From Tritrichomonas musculus (lineage: Eukaryota > Parabasalia > Tritrichomonadida > Tritrichomonadidae), in NCBI GenBank assembly GCA_039105265.1, contig JAPFFF010000015.1, positions 1,798,001 through 1,862,000 on the forward strand: a stretch of 64,000 nt of DNA, in the 5' to 3' direction. Below are positions 18,432-29,294 of this stretch, one piece after another. A program made the position numbers and the translations under genes. Under the pieces are notes generated by a model. It was not told where the DNA came from. It saw only the letters and a program-made list of their open reading frames with translations, and did not search any database. Position 1 is the first letter of the stretch. Each line of letters opens with the position of its first letter.

Positions 18432-19673
18432 ATGAAAGATTTTCAAGAAGCCGTAGACTATAGAACTCAATGTCGCATAGCCTTTCACTATTTAAAAAAT
18501 TTGGGATGGTCCGTAAATAAAATTTCGAGACTCTTCGTAATCTACCACAAGGCCATTGAAAAACAGTTATCGTTACCAATTGAATTAAACCCAAATGGAA
18601 GACCACAACTACTAAAGCCGGAAGTAATTAATATTTTACTACTACAGATCGACATATACCACCCAGAATGTCTTTGTCCTACTCTCTATGACATTCAACA
18701 GTTCGTAATCTCCTCATTTAAGAAAGTGGTCTCCATTGATACTCTCAGAAACTATATTCTTTCTCATGATAGATTTACAATTATTAATGGCATTCCTCAG
18801 GATGAAAACCGAGTGGCAGTTAACCCAGAAGATATAGAAAAATTCTATGAGAATTTATCTCAGGTTGTTTCGTCTTGTCCTGCTTCACTTGTTTTTAACA
18901 TGGATGAAGCAGGAAAAGAAGAATACATTGATACTCATTCAATGCGTGTCGTTGTACCTTTTTCTTACACAAATTGTTCTATAAATGTTCCAGTAAGGAG
19001 AACTTGCAAACGGTCCACTCTCGTTCATTGCATATGCTCAGACGGAACCTATTTAAAACCACTTGTAATCGTACGACGAAAAACTTTAGACAATGTTATA
19101 TTAAAAAGATTATGTTGTAATAATGTGATGATAAAATTTCAAGAAAAAGGTTTTACAAATACAGAGTTGATGAAAGTTTGGTTAACAGAAATTTTTTTAC
19201 CCTTTATTAAACAAAAATGGGAAATTGAAAACAAACGCAGTGGTTTTATTGGAAACGCAGTCTAAATAATGGATGGCATGTCAGCACATGCAGCTGCTCT
19301 CAGGGATATCAATTTAGCTGATTATTATTTATCAATTATATATTTAGTTCCTCATTCTTCACATCTCACTCAAACTTTGGACCTCGTTATATTATCCATT
19401 CAAAAGCTTTATACTAATCAAAGAAAAATCGGTTTAAAACTTTCAAATTAAGTAGATAAAATTAGATCAATAATTAAAGGTTTACAACAAGCAAGCACAA
19501 GTGAAAACATAATATCCGCATTTGAGTCCACAAGAATATTCCACAGTTATCCAAATACAAATGAAACTAATATTAATGATTATATCCCTAATTGTGTAGT
19601 CGTTAAAGAAAACTCACGCTATTACAAAAATGAAGGTGTTCAACTTTCAATCAAAAATTGTCGTATTAATTTT
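18432..19673 (+). pseudogene. Fot1/pogo-like DD35D transposase with two in-frame stops
   Basis: About 413 codons in one frame, interrupted by TAA at 19263-19265 and TAA at 19449-19451. An N-terminal helix-turn-helix region (TQCRIAFHYLKNLGWSVNKI) precedes a DDE catalytic core: first Asp in FNMDEAG, second in IMDGMSAH, third in VPHSSHLTQTLDLV. My hand count gives 35 residues between the second and third Asp, as in Fot1-type pogo elements. All three acidic residues survive, so decay looks recent. Downstream, the phrase CGTTACAAAAGTG occurs twice (about 19930-19967) and may mark the right end. No matching left terminal repeat was found. A plain DNA transposon, not host. Confidence 0.8.
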
Positions 19674-20010
19674 TAGTTTTTCTTTTTCTTTTTTTTTTTA
19701 ATTTTGAAAATTACAGATATCTCATTTGTTACAAAAATTTATTTTCCATCAAAATACTTTTGCAGCAATATATTATGAATTAGAACTTGTAAATTTACTG
19801 TTCATTTTATTGGTAGACTTTTGGATAAGATGCACATCTTATTTTCTTAATTTCCTAAAAACGGATTAAAAGGTATAACTAAAAAAGTTATGTGATAAAA
19901 TTTTTAAAAATTTTGGTGGTTACATTTTTCGTTACAAAAGTGGGTTTTATCGTTACAAAAGTGAAGCAACTGTATTTTGAATGTATTTATTAGAGGCATG
20001 TGAGATAATC
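19674..20010. other. Non-coding flank within the island
   Basis: A/T-rich. It contains the direct pair of CGTTACAAAAGTG phrases noted for the neighbouring transposase. There is no open frame. Confidence 0.45.
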
Positions 20011-21420
20011 AGATATTACTCAGATAGTTATTCTGTTGATGATTATTGAAGAAGCAGACGAAAGATATTACTCAGATAGTTATTCTGTTGATGATTATTT
20101 TAAAGATATTATTCAAATGATTAGTTGATTGCATTACAAAAATAAAAATATATAATTGAATGGTTTACTCTATCTTAACTAAACTATATACTCTTTGCTT
20201 CTTTCCTTTCTCTCTAATATACTCTCTTCCTATTTCATATTCCTCAGGCACTTCCTTCTCGTTTTTAAACCCAAAGTGCTGATACAACTGTTTCTTGCCA
20301 TTAAACTCTCTGTTCAAAACATTTTCTTTAATCATTATTTTATCGAAATGGTTTTTATGTTTATGAATGGTTCTCATTTGATTAATAACAGACATTTAAT
20401 TATTATTAAATGAGTGAACTAACAGAATACAAGAAAGAAATACCAGAACTAAAACGAATCAAACGAAGATTAAAAGAAAAGTGTTATGATTACAAACAAT
20501 GTCTCAACAATATCAAATAAGGAATGTTGGGCTATGATGGTCTTGCCGTTCGTGAGTCTCTTACTGAAGACATCAACAGCCTTAAAAATAAAGTTCATCT
20601 ACTTGAGAATGAATTAAATGAATTGTCTAATAAATGAGCTCTTCAAGTTCAGCAATTAATTCAATAGGACCGTTGAATTTCTTTAGTTTATTCAATAAAG
20701 TGATTTATCTCTTTTAGTACTCCGTCAACGACATCATCATTATCGAAGAGGTATTTTAATGCTGGTCTCCAACCTTTTAGCTTTTTGTTGATTCTATTAA
20801 TGAGGGAGCTTAATGTTTCGGCTTGGTTTGACATTTTATAAATTGCTGATAAAAAATATTTTTTTTGAAAGTTCAATTTTTCGTTATTTTGAGCTGTTGT
20901 TATTTTTGGGAGTTCGTCAATTTATTCAAAATTTGTCTATGCCATTTTGTGAAAGTTTCGAGGGCTAATTTTGAAAAAGTGGCGATTTTATGAGTCATGG
21001 AACTGGAGAAATGAAGACGTAAACCCTATAACGAGGGGGTCATTTTTTATCCCCTGTTCAGACGGTCATACATATTCTACTTGCGTCTGCTTCTTCAATA
21101 ATCATCAACAGAATAACTATCTGAGTAATATCTTTAGAATAATTTCTTTGGAATAACTATTTGAATAACTATTATCAGAATAATCATTTAAATAATCTTC
21201 TGAATATCATCTTCTGAATAACTATTTTAATAATAACCAACAGAATAATCATTCTCTGAATAACTATTTGAATATCATCTTCTAAATAATAACCAGCATA
21301 ATAACCGTCTGAATAATCATTTGAATAATCATCTTCTGAATAATCATTTGAATAACTATTTGAATAATCTTCTGAATAACAATCATCAACATAATAATCA
21401 TTTGAATAATAACTCATCAA
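20011..21420. mobile_element. Unclassified inverted-repeat element with a repetitive right arm
   Basis: The 50 bases at 20011-20060 recur as a perfect inverted copy at 21084-21133, and a second, direct partial copy follows at 20063-20100. The right arm continues to about 21420 as an irregular array of 12-15-base units that on the minus strand would read as repeated Asp-Tyr-Ser-Asn codons. Inside are only short frames: minus 20165-20395 (76 codons, basic), a plus-strand coiled-coil-like stretch (about 20410-20640) and minus 20688-20876 (62 codons). None is recognised. The inverted arms suggest terminal repeats of an old transposon, possibly related to the polymerase-B element next door, but that link is inference. 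Confidence 0.5.
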
Positions 21421-21970
21421 ATATGGTGGAGACTAAATAGATAAAAGTAAAGTTTCAAAATATATCAATGATATAGATAATTAAACTGGTGAGATCATGA
21501 GCCAATCTGTTACCTCATTTGAAGGAAAAATAGATCTGAATCTTGGTAAAAAAGTCCTCGATATTACTGGAATAAACTTTTGGACAGATTATTCAGAACA
21601 AAATATTTAGCCAAAGACTAAGCTGAGCTTCTCTCTGTTATCTCACTGAAATCCAATATAGAAAGAAATCCTTCTGAGTCAAAAAGCACATACAAAAAGG
21701 TTCAACAAAGAATAAAGATGATATCATTTGATGAGTTCCCATTTACCAAAAATTATATTTGTTAGTAGTATAAGAATGGGGACGGCTGGTTACCTACGAC
21801 TTTTTATAGGAAACCCACCTCGGAAACCAAGCTCAAAATCAATTCTGAAAAAAATAAATAAATTAACTCTAAAATTTAGTTGCATCCTTGGATTACAAAA
21901 TCAATTGTAGAATCAATTGCCGAATCAATGTCAAAATCAATTCTCAAAATTTTTAGGAAACGGCCCTTTG
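21421..21970. other. Unassigned island sequence left of the polymerase-B element
   Basis: A short frame begins MSQSVTSFEGKIDLNLGKKV near 21497 and is quickly broken. It is otherwise non-coding with repeated TCAATT-type phrases approaching the terminal repeat. I cannot assign it. Confidence 0.3.
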
Positions 21971-22374
21971 TAACAAAGGAATAAAACACTGAAAAAAACT
22001 AATTATCAAACTAATTATCAAACTAATTATCGGCGTTCTACGCACGCAGTGCCACCTGCGGCGGCTCAAATCAATTATCAAATCAATTACAACATCAAAT
22101 GTCAACACCAATATTCTCAAAAAATACAAATTTATTGAAAAGTGAATTCTCACCTCATTTTTCACCAATTAGTTCAACCATTAAATTCTCAAACTGAATT
22201 ATATAATCGATGTACAAATCTAATTAGATGATACGTAGCTTACAGAACGGACAACAAAGTTGTCCTAAGGCACTATGTGCCAAATCAATGTCAACATTAA
22301 TTCACAAATCTAATTTCAACATCATGTTTTCAATTTGATTATCAAAGAAATCATAATGATTTTTTTCTCTTAAA

Positions 22375-25272
22375 ATGGCCTTTAATCAAAATTCATTTAC
22401 CAATTTTACTAACAACGATATTGTTGAACTCATCAATACTATTAATCAAGGACTTAATGAAAATCTTGATATTGCAGATACTCGTCGATTTAGAGGAGGT
22501 GCTAGATTACGAAATATAAGAACTCTGTTTAATTATCTGAATCAACATAACGCTCAACAAATCATTGATCCTAATTTTGATGATAATGATTTTCAAAAAA
22601 ATCTTGATCAATTCATAACTCATGAACAAAATAGTCAATATGAACAAAATTATCTAGATATCTTAAATCGTGAAACATATAATGAAAATGAGTTGAACCA
22701 AACATATACTCAATATTACAACAAACAACACGAATTAAATAAATCTTATGAACGAAATTATCAAGATACCTTAAATCGTGAAGTTGTAAGTGATGATGAA
22801 ACAAATGAAGAAAATACTCAATACTTTGAACGTCAAGCTGAAATTGAAAATGCAATTAAACGGGCTTATGAAGCAGTTGATAATTCAATTAATTTGAAAA
22901 ACAAATCCAAACCAAATCTCAAGAAAGTTGAACCAAAACTCATTAAAGATAAATCACATTTACTTGAATATAATGTTCCTGAAAATGAAGAATTATATGA
23001 ATATATTGATAAATTTAATCACAAATTCGTATCGAAAAACAATGATATCCTAATTATCAACGAACCACATGATTTCGATAAAGCAGTTGAAGCATGGAGT
23101 TATTATGATTCATTCCCTTCATCCAAAGTTGTTAACAGAATTGATGATAATTGTCCTATCATAACATATTATTTCAATCAAATTTCATCGTTAGATGATA
23201 TTTATGAATCATTACAAGAAGTATTTTCAAAAGAAATCAAACCATTTAAATTACATTTTCAATTATCTGGTGTATTTGAAACTCCAAAATTTGATTTTGA
23301 GAATGATGTCGAATTATATGAATATGAAGCTAAGAATATTATTTGGAAGAATTATCGAGAATCAATTCCAACATTAATACAACTTCCTCAAGACATTGAA
23401 ATTGTAAAATTATATATTGAATCAGTTCTTCATTCTTATGAAACAACACAATCTAACACTAAATTAACAATTGTTGGTTCAATTGCCTTTACAATATCAA
23501 GAATGATTAAAATCACTGGTAAGATTAATGGTTTGCCAGATATCTTTACCAAATCTCGTTCAATTATTGTTGATAATGTTGATGATAATTTATGTTGGTA
23601 TCGTGCCATGTCAATCTGTTTGAAACCTTAATTGATTTCTGCAACTGAGAAGAGAAGAACACAATTCGCAAAACAAATGTTATTAAAAAAATATGGAATC
23701 GAATATTCAAATCACATGACAAACGATGAACGTGAAAAATCAAATAAAATTCTTAATGAATTTAATGGACTTGACATATATGAAATGAAATCTGAAGCTG
23801 AAGAACTGAAACTCAATATTAATATATATGATTATATTGAATCAATTAAGCAATATAATATTACTAATCAATGGAAATACAATGATTCAAATGATTTTCA
23901 CTCAATGCTTCTATTCTCAAAAGGTAACATTCTTCATATCATGTATATCAAACCGGATGGTGTTGAAACTCTTACAAACATACCTATTTGTCCCAAATGT
24001 CACTCATACTCAACTCAAAAGAAACATAAATCATATTTGTTGAAGCATATGAAAATTTGTAACGGAACATTCAAAAAGAACTTCATTCCAAATAAAGAAC
24101 CACTTCCATTCTGCCCACATATATTGAACAATCCTGTTTATGAATATTGTTTGGCACATCAATTAGAATTGAAACCTAACATTTATTATATAACCTATGA
24201 TTTTGAAACAAAGGAACAAGTTGTTTAAAAATCAATTGGCAAATCTGTTACAATCAACTCACGTTTGATACCTCTCTCAGTTGCTTCATGTGTTAAATCT
24301 GCTAATGGATTAACAACAAAACATTTCGATATAAGAACTGAAAACTTCATTCCAAACTGGATTAAATGGTTGTTTGACATGTCAATTTCAATATATAATG
24401 TCAAAATCAATTATACCAAATCAATTCTGAAACTTGATTCTGTCAAAGAATTACTCAAAATTGATAAAAATTTGAATGTCATAACTGTTTTCGGATTCAA
24501 TTCTTCAAGATTTGATTCAAATTTATTCAAAAATTATTTCAATTATCATTTCGGAACATTAAGTTGGCACGCTACTGATTTAATTGGAACTGCTAGTTCA
24601 TTGAAACAATTCATATTAATTTCACCAAATTATGAAACAAAATTACGTTTTATTGATGCTCAAGCATTTGTTGCAGGAGGTACATTAAAACAATTTGGCG
24701 TTGATTTTGGTCAAAGTGAATCATCTGTAATATCGCAAAGCGAGAAAGGAATCTTTCCATATGAGTCTATCAACTCAAATAATTACAATGAAGTCTTATC
24801 GAAATCAGAACCGTTTTCATACAATGATTTCTACAGTTATCTGAATCAATCTAACCCCTTAACTAAGGATGAATATCAAACTTACCTTGAGGATTCCAAA
24901 AATTATAAAACAAGGTGGGATTACTTACTTGCTTACAATGATAATGATGTTGAAATGATGATTAAACCTATTGATTATTTGATTGAATTAAACGCTCAAT
25001 ATAACGTTGATTTAATATCAAATTTATCTCTTTCGAAGAATGCATCATGTATTAAATATGCTCTTGCATACAAAAATTTTAACCCAAATGGTAATTATAA
25101 TGTTATACATAATTTAACAACATTTGTTCCTGATGAACAATGGTGGAAATACAAATGCTCAAATTATTTCGATCAAGATTCAAAATATAATACAAAATTG
25201 CAAAACAAAATCAATTCTCTGTTTTGTCTTTGCGTAACAATTTGTTTATTCAATTCTGCTTTAGTGGAATAA
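22375..25272 (+). pseudogene. Family-B (protein-primed type) DNA polymerase region, broken fossil
   Basis: The exonuclease half is recognisable: a DFE motif in YYITYDFETKEQ, a second acidic motif in VFGFNSSRFDSNLF, and a third in YNDNDVEMMIKPIDYL, the Exo I-II-III order of family-B polymerases. An upstream Asn/Gln-rich region with repeated ELNxxYxxNYQDxLNRE-like units precedes it. It belongs to the terminal-repeat element around it. The region carries a small number of breaks and is treated here as a fossil. Confidence 0.7.
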
Positions 25273-25560
25273 ATAACAAGAATTCCGTTACGAGATGTAA
25301 ATTTGTAATTCTCTAACGGGAATTGTTTGTTCAATTTCTTTGGATCCAATTTTTGGATTTCTGTATTATCACGAATCATCTTACGTGCTGTTTGTAAATC
25401 ATTTCTTTCAATTGCGTTATAAAACAATTTTATAATATTGGTTGAAGAATTTGTTTTTAAATCATCTTGGTTATTATTTTCCTATATTTGTTCGGTATTG
25501 TCGAAGTTGACATCTGAGTTGTTAAATTGAGTATCTGAATCTGATGTAGAATAATCCATT
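25200..25560 (-). pseudogene. Short minus-strand coding region of the polymerase-B element (fossil)
   Basis: An acidic start (DYSTSDSDTQFNNSDVNFDN) leads to a helical stretch NAIERNDLQTARKMIRDN. It sits between the polymerase region and the right terminal repeat. I do not recognise the family. It is part of the fossil element and is broken. Confidence 0.4.
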
Positions 25561-25941
25561 ATTTGTGTTGCAATAAAAGTGCAAAAATGATTACAATAAA
25601 ATCATTATGATGTTGATTTACAATTTAAATTGATTTATGATTCATCAAATTTAATCAAATATTATTAAAATTAATTAAAATTAATTAAGTTCTTTTATAA
25701 TAATTCGATTAAATGATTCGACTAATTATTGTTGTCATTAATTATATAATTTAATGGGTGAGCTAGTTGGTGAGAATTGAGGTGAGAATTCACTTTTCAA
25801 TAAATTCTATTATTTGTGTCTATATTAGTGTTATGAATTAATGTTGTAATTGATTTGAGCCGCCGCAGGCGGCACTGCGTGCGTAGAACGCCGATAATTA
25901 GTTTGATAATTAGTTTTTTTCAGTGTTTTATTCCTTTGTTA

Positions 25942-26190
25942 AACTAGTTATGCCGGTAATCCGACATATTGCAAAGAATTGAAGATTTTCAACCAATTCT
26001 TCTTCTGAATTTGCAAATATTTGCTGTTCAACAAAATAATCGTCTTCACCTATTTCAATGAAGATTCTATGTAATTCATCAAGTATTTCAATCTGTTGTT
26101 AGCTATCATCAGAATTTTGAATTTCTTCAGTTTTGGTAAGAATCATATTCAAAACATTCAAATAAGAATCAAATGTTGTCATCTTGTAAA
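25942..26190 (-). pseudogene. Unknown coding fragment abutting the right terminal repeat
   Basis: The minus strand reads MTTFDSYLNVLNMILTKTEE and, after one stop, EQQIFANSEEELVENLQFFA, ending exactly at the edge of the right terminal repeat of the polymerase-B element. The amino-acid composition looks like a real, formerly coding sequence cut by an insertion. No continuation was found left of the element. Family unknown. Confidence 0.4.
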
Positions 26191-26698
26191 GTATTTAGGT
26201 GAAAAAATGAGTTGAGTGAGATAAGTTGAGATATCTCAGTAAAAATAAAAGAAGAGAGTTTTTTATTCAGCCCAATATTTAAACCAATAATTTCCGTAAT
26301 CTTTGAAAGATTCAATAGCGTCTTTATCTGATTTGCAAATTTTGCATTGTTCAATGAAATATTCTTTTCACCGTACACGTTGCCCCTTAAAGTCACAGAT
26401 TCATAATATGAAATTCGCCTGACCACACTATTTTATTTTGGTTTGATCATGTATATACATCAAGTACTATGTTGGAAGAGTTAAAATAGACATCAGAATA
26501 TTTCTCGAGGAATTCTTTGTCGGAAAATGTCTTAGAATCTGCAATCAACTGTTGAAAATACTCCATCTTTTCTTCCTTTCTTGTGATGCTCTTCGATCTT
26601 TCGTCAATCTCGAAAAAAACCCTTATTTTTTTTGATGTAGTTAACGTTTGATTCTTCAGAACCTTTACATTAATTACATAAAAATATGGGGAAACCAA
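26169..26698 (-). pseudogene. Unknown minus-strand remnant(s)
   Basis: Two short adjacent minus-strand frames (26447-26698 with ERSKSITRKEEKMEYFQQLI, and 26169-26426) have plausible protein composition but no recognisable domain, and stops lie between them. Their position in the island suggests remnants of an inserted or displaced gene. Confidence 0.3.
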
Positions 26699-27002
26699 AT
26701 ACGATTATTTTAGATTGAATTTTTTTCAATGCAAAATAATCATATAAAATAGATCATAGAACTCATAAGGGATTTCATTGTTGAAAAATCTGTTTACCAC
26801 AAAGTTATACCTTATTAACATAATATATTATAAAAGTAAAACCCAAAGGGAAGTTCAAATTAGATACAAATTTAATCAAATTTGAAAAAATAAAAATATA
26901 AAATAAATTCATCCACTTCAATATCAACACTGATCTATGCTACAAAACAGAAATCAAATATATAATTATTAGATTTATTTAAAAACAAAAATAATATAAA
27001 CA

Positions 27003-29294
27003 TTAAATTGTAGTGTCTGCAATTAAGTCTTCTTCAATGTCACCATTTCTATTATCTGTATTAGTACTTCTGTTGTTATTATTGTTTCCTCTTCTCATTC
27101 TTAATCCTCCAGAAGCTCTTTTTTCTTGAGATACAATTGGTTGAGGAGGTAGTGACATCCATTCTTCCCATTTCACCATTCTTGTTGATCGGTCATCTGG
27201 ATTTTCTAAATCATTTAATTCAACATTATTGTTATCATCCATTAATGAATTTCTATGGTTGATACTATCATTGAATTTTTTGATTTCTTCTCTGCTCACT
27301 ACTCTTTTATTCATTCTAACAGGGGCATGATGATAAACAGTATCACCATTAATATGAGTATTACCATTATCGTTACCATTATTACTAATACAATTATTAC
27401 TATTATTATTACTATTATTACTATTATTACTATTATTATTATCAACAATTAAATTTGCTTCTAAGGAAGCAGATTGTGAATCTTTAATATTATCAACATT
27501 ATCAATAACATTTGAATTATTATTATCACTTGAATAAAGCATACTGTCATTATTTTTTGGACGAAAAACATTTTGTCTGACATCGTTGTTAACAGCTGTG
27601 TTGTCATTTCCTGTTTCTGTTTCAATTTCATTATCATTTTCATTATCATCACTGCTTGATGGAAGTTCCATGAAACCATTTAATCTCCTTTTATTTAATT
27701 TGAGAACAATTGAAGTTCCAATAATTCCAAATGTATTCACAATATCATACAATAATTGTTGGACCCAAAAAGAAACATAATTTTGACAAAACTGAGTAAT
27801 AAGCATCACAATAAGCTGAGCTGCAAGATAAATAAGAATTCCCCAAGATAAATATTTGTAAATGATATATTTTTCCATAACAGGTGTTGTATATGGATCA
27901 ATACCTGATTCGCTAATAACCATTAGATGAGCAATAACGTATTCAGAAGATTCTTCAATGGAAATAATTAAGTCCCGATAATAGAAAATTACACCAATAA
28001 AACCAATTACAATAAATGCAATGTTCCAACTTGTTTTAGATGTCCAAAGACTAATATCTGAGCATTCGTTTGTCTTCTGATAATGAAAATAATTTCCAAC
28101 TAAACGTAAAAATAAATCAATGAAATTATTGTGTGAATCTGTTTCTATATCATCTGAAATTTCTTTATCTGGACATAATATTTTGGCTTTAGTCTTGAAT
28201 AAACTGGCTCCAAGAGCTTTGTTAACGAAATTTGTTTGGTAGATTAACTGAGGGAGCGCAAGCAATGCTGAATAAATGAAACAACAGAAAATTTTTAATT
28301 TGCCTAGAGATTTATGGACAATAAACCAGCCTTTAGCGAGCATTAAAATTGTAGAAAAGAATAAAACTTGGAAAATAAATAAGAAAGTGATTCGTAAAGG
28401 CATAAGTGGTGTGAAAAGATCCGAATGATTCCTAAAATAAAGCTCTTTTGATTGAAGGAAAAAGTAAATCAATGAATCGACAATAATTATAGTTAAAAAA
28501 ATGTGAATTGTGCAAGTTTTTGTAAAGTTTAATATCCAATTTATTATCCACAATAAAAGAACCAATAATGATATTGAAGCAAAAATTGGCTTTGTAATTA
28601 AACAAGGATAAACATGCAGATCCAAATTAGTCTTTGGATTTTTAAAAATAACAATAATTTCATTTTTTTCATTTGCATCATCCGTAATTCGATTGTTAAC
28701 AATCATGCTATTGTTTAATGTGCGATTTATTTTTTTATAATTATTATTTAAAATAATATTTTTAGTATTATTAAAAATAATATTTTTAAATTTTCTTATA
28801 AAAAAACTGCTGGAATCTTTTGAAATTCTTGCACGATTAATATCTATTTGTCTAAAGTTTTTAATATTTTCAATATTATGAAAATTATTATATTTAATTG
28901 CATTTGAATATTTGTAATTTGAATCTTGATTAACCTTCATTTCAATTATTGAACTATTTGCATAATTATTTGAAGAAGATAATTGGTAATTGTTATTGTA
29001 ATTGAAAAAAAAGACAAACTGATAAGCCCCTTTTTTAAAAATTTCACCTTTATCAAAATCATCGATTTTGGATTCATGATCATAGCAGTATGAAACATCA
29101 TGATCATGATCTTTTTGGAAAAGTTTATATTCATCTTGGGTACAAATAATATAATTAATAATAATATTTTTGTTAACAGAAATTAAATAATAGTTTCCAT
29201 TTGTATCGAAGTGAAAAAAAGTAGGAAGGTTAGAAACATACTCTTTTTTCAGCTTTACAATTGATCTGTAGAATAGATAAAAGAGAAAAAGCAT
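27003..29294 (-). CDS. Seven-pass membrane protein of a GPR180/TMEM145-like (GOST-type) family, long form
   Basis: 763 residues from ATG 29294; the longer frame starts at a TTG. A short hydrophobic start is followed by about 210 residues of predicted lumenal domain (FFHFDTNGNYYLISVNKN, KGAYQFVFFFNYNN). Seven hydrophobic spans follow, including FIFQVLFFSTILMLAKGWFI and YLSWGILIYLAAQLIVMLI. The diagnostic loop SESGIDPYTTPVMEK matches GINPNTTPTYKK of the protein at 14953-16155, so the two are members of one family. A lumenal beta-type domain plus seven spans with AKGW resembles GPR180/TMEM145. The cytoplasmic tail is long, Asn/Asp-rich and low-complexity. A role in membrane traffic or signalling is inferred only. 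Confidence 0.6.
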   Translation of the reverse strand: MLFLFYLFYRSIVKLKKEYVSNLPTFFHFDTNGNYYLISVNKNIIINYIICTQDEYKLFQKDHDHDVSYCYDHESKIDDFDKGEIFKKGAYQFVFFFNYNNNYQLSSSNNYANSSIIEMKVNQDSNYKYSNAIKYNNFHNIENIKNFRQIDINRARISKDSSSFFIRKFKNIIFNNTKNIILNNNYKKINRTLNNSMIVNNRITDDANEKNEIIVIFKNPKTNLDLHVYPCLITKPIFASISLLVLLLWIINWILNFTKTCTIHIFLTIIIVDSLIYFFLQSKELYFRNHSDLFTPLMPLRITFLFIFQVLFFSTILMLAKGWFIVHKSLGKLKIFCCFIYSALLALPQLIYQTNFVNKALGASLFKTKAKILCPDKEISDDIETDSHNNFIDLFLRLVGNYFHYQKTNECSDISLWTSKTSWNIAFIVIGFIGVIFYYRDLIISIEESSEYVIAHLMVISESGIDPYTTPVMEKYIIYKYLSWGILIYLAAQLIVMLITQFCQNYVSFWVQQLLYDIVNTFGIIGTSIVLKLNKRRLNGFMELPSSSDDNENDNEIETETGNDNTAVNNDVRQNVFRPKNNDSMLYSSDNNNSNVIDNVDNIKDSQSASLEANLIVDNNNSNNSNNSNNNSNNCISNNGNDNGNTHINGDTVYHHAPVRMNKRVVSREEIKKFNDSINHRNSLMDDNNNVELNDLENPDDRSTRMVKWEEWMSLPPQPIVSQEKRASGGLRMRRGNNNNNRSTNTDNRNGDIEEDLIADTTI

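Larger units (their letters stand above)
21971..25941 (+). mobile_element. Polinton/Maverick-like polymerase-B element (fossil), about 4 kb
   Basis: Long terminal inverted repeats bound the element: left about 21971-22210, right about 25735-25941. The outermost bases read AACAAAGGAATAAAACACTG on both ends. Each repeat contains a strikingly G+C-rich block (GGCGTTCTACGCACGCAG) in an otherwise A/T-rich sequence. Between them lie a plus-strand family-B DNA polymerase region and a short minus-strand reading region that meets it tail to tail. At about 4 kb it is much smaller than classic Mavericks, so it is either a remnant or a small polymerase-only relative. The two terminal repeats differ at a noticeable number of sites, which suggests it is not very recent. 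It is broken, with a few breaks. Confidence 0.7.

Noticed and set aside
21184-21420. 78-codon minus-strand frame of Asp/Tyr/Ser
   Set aside because: Treated as a reading of the repetitive arm of an inverted-repeat element rather than as a gene.
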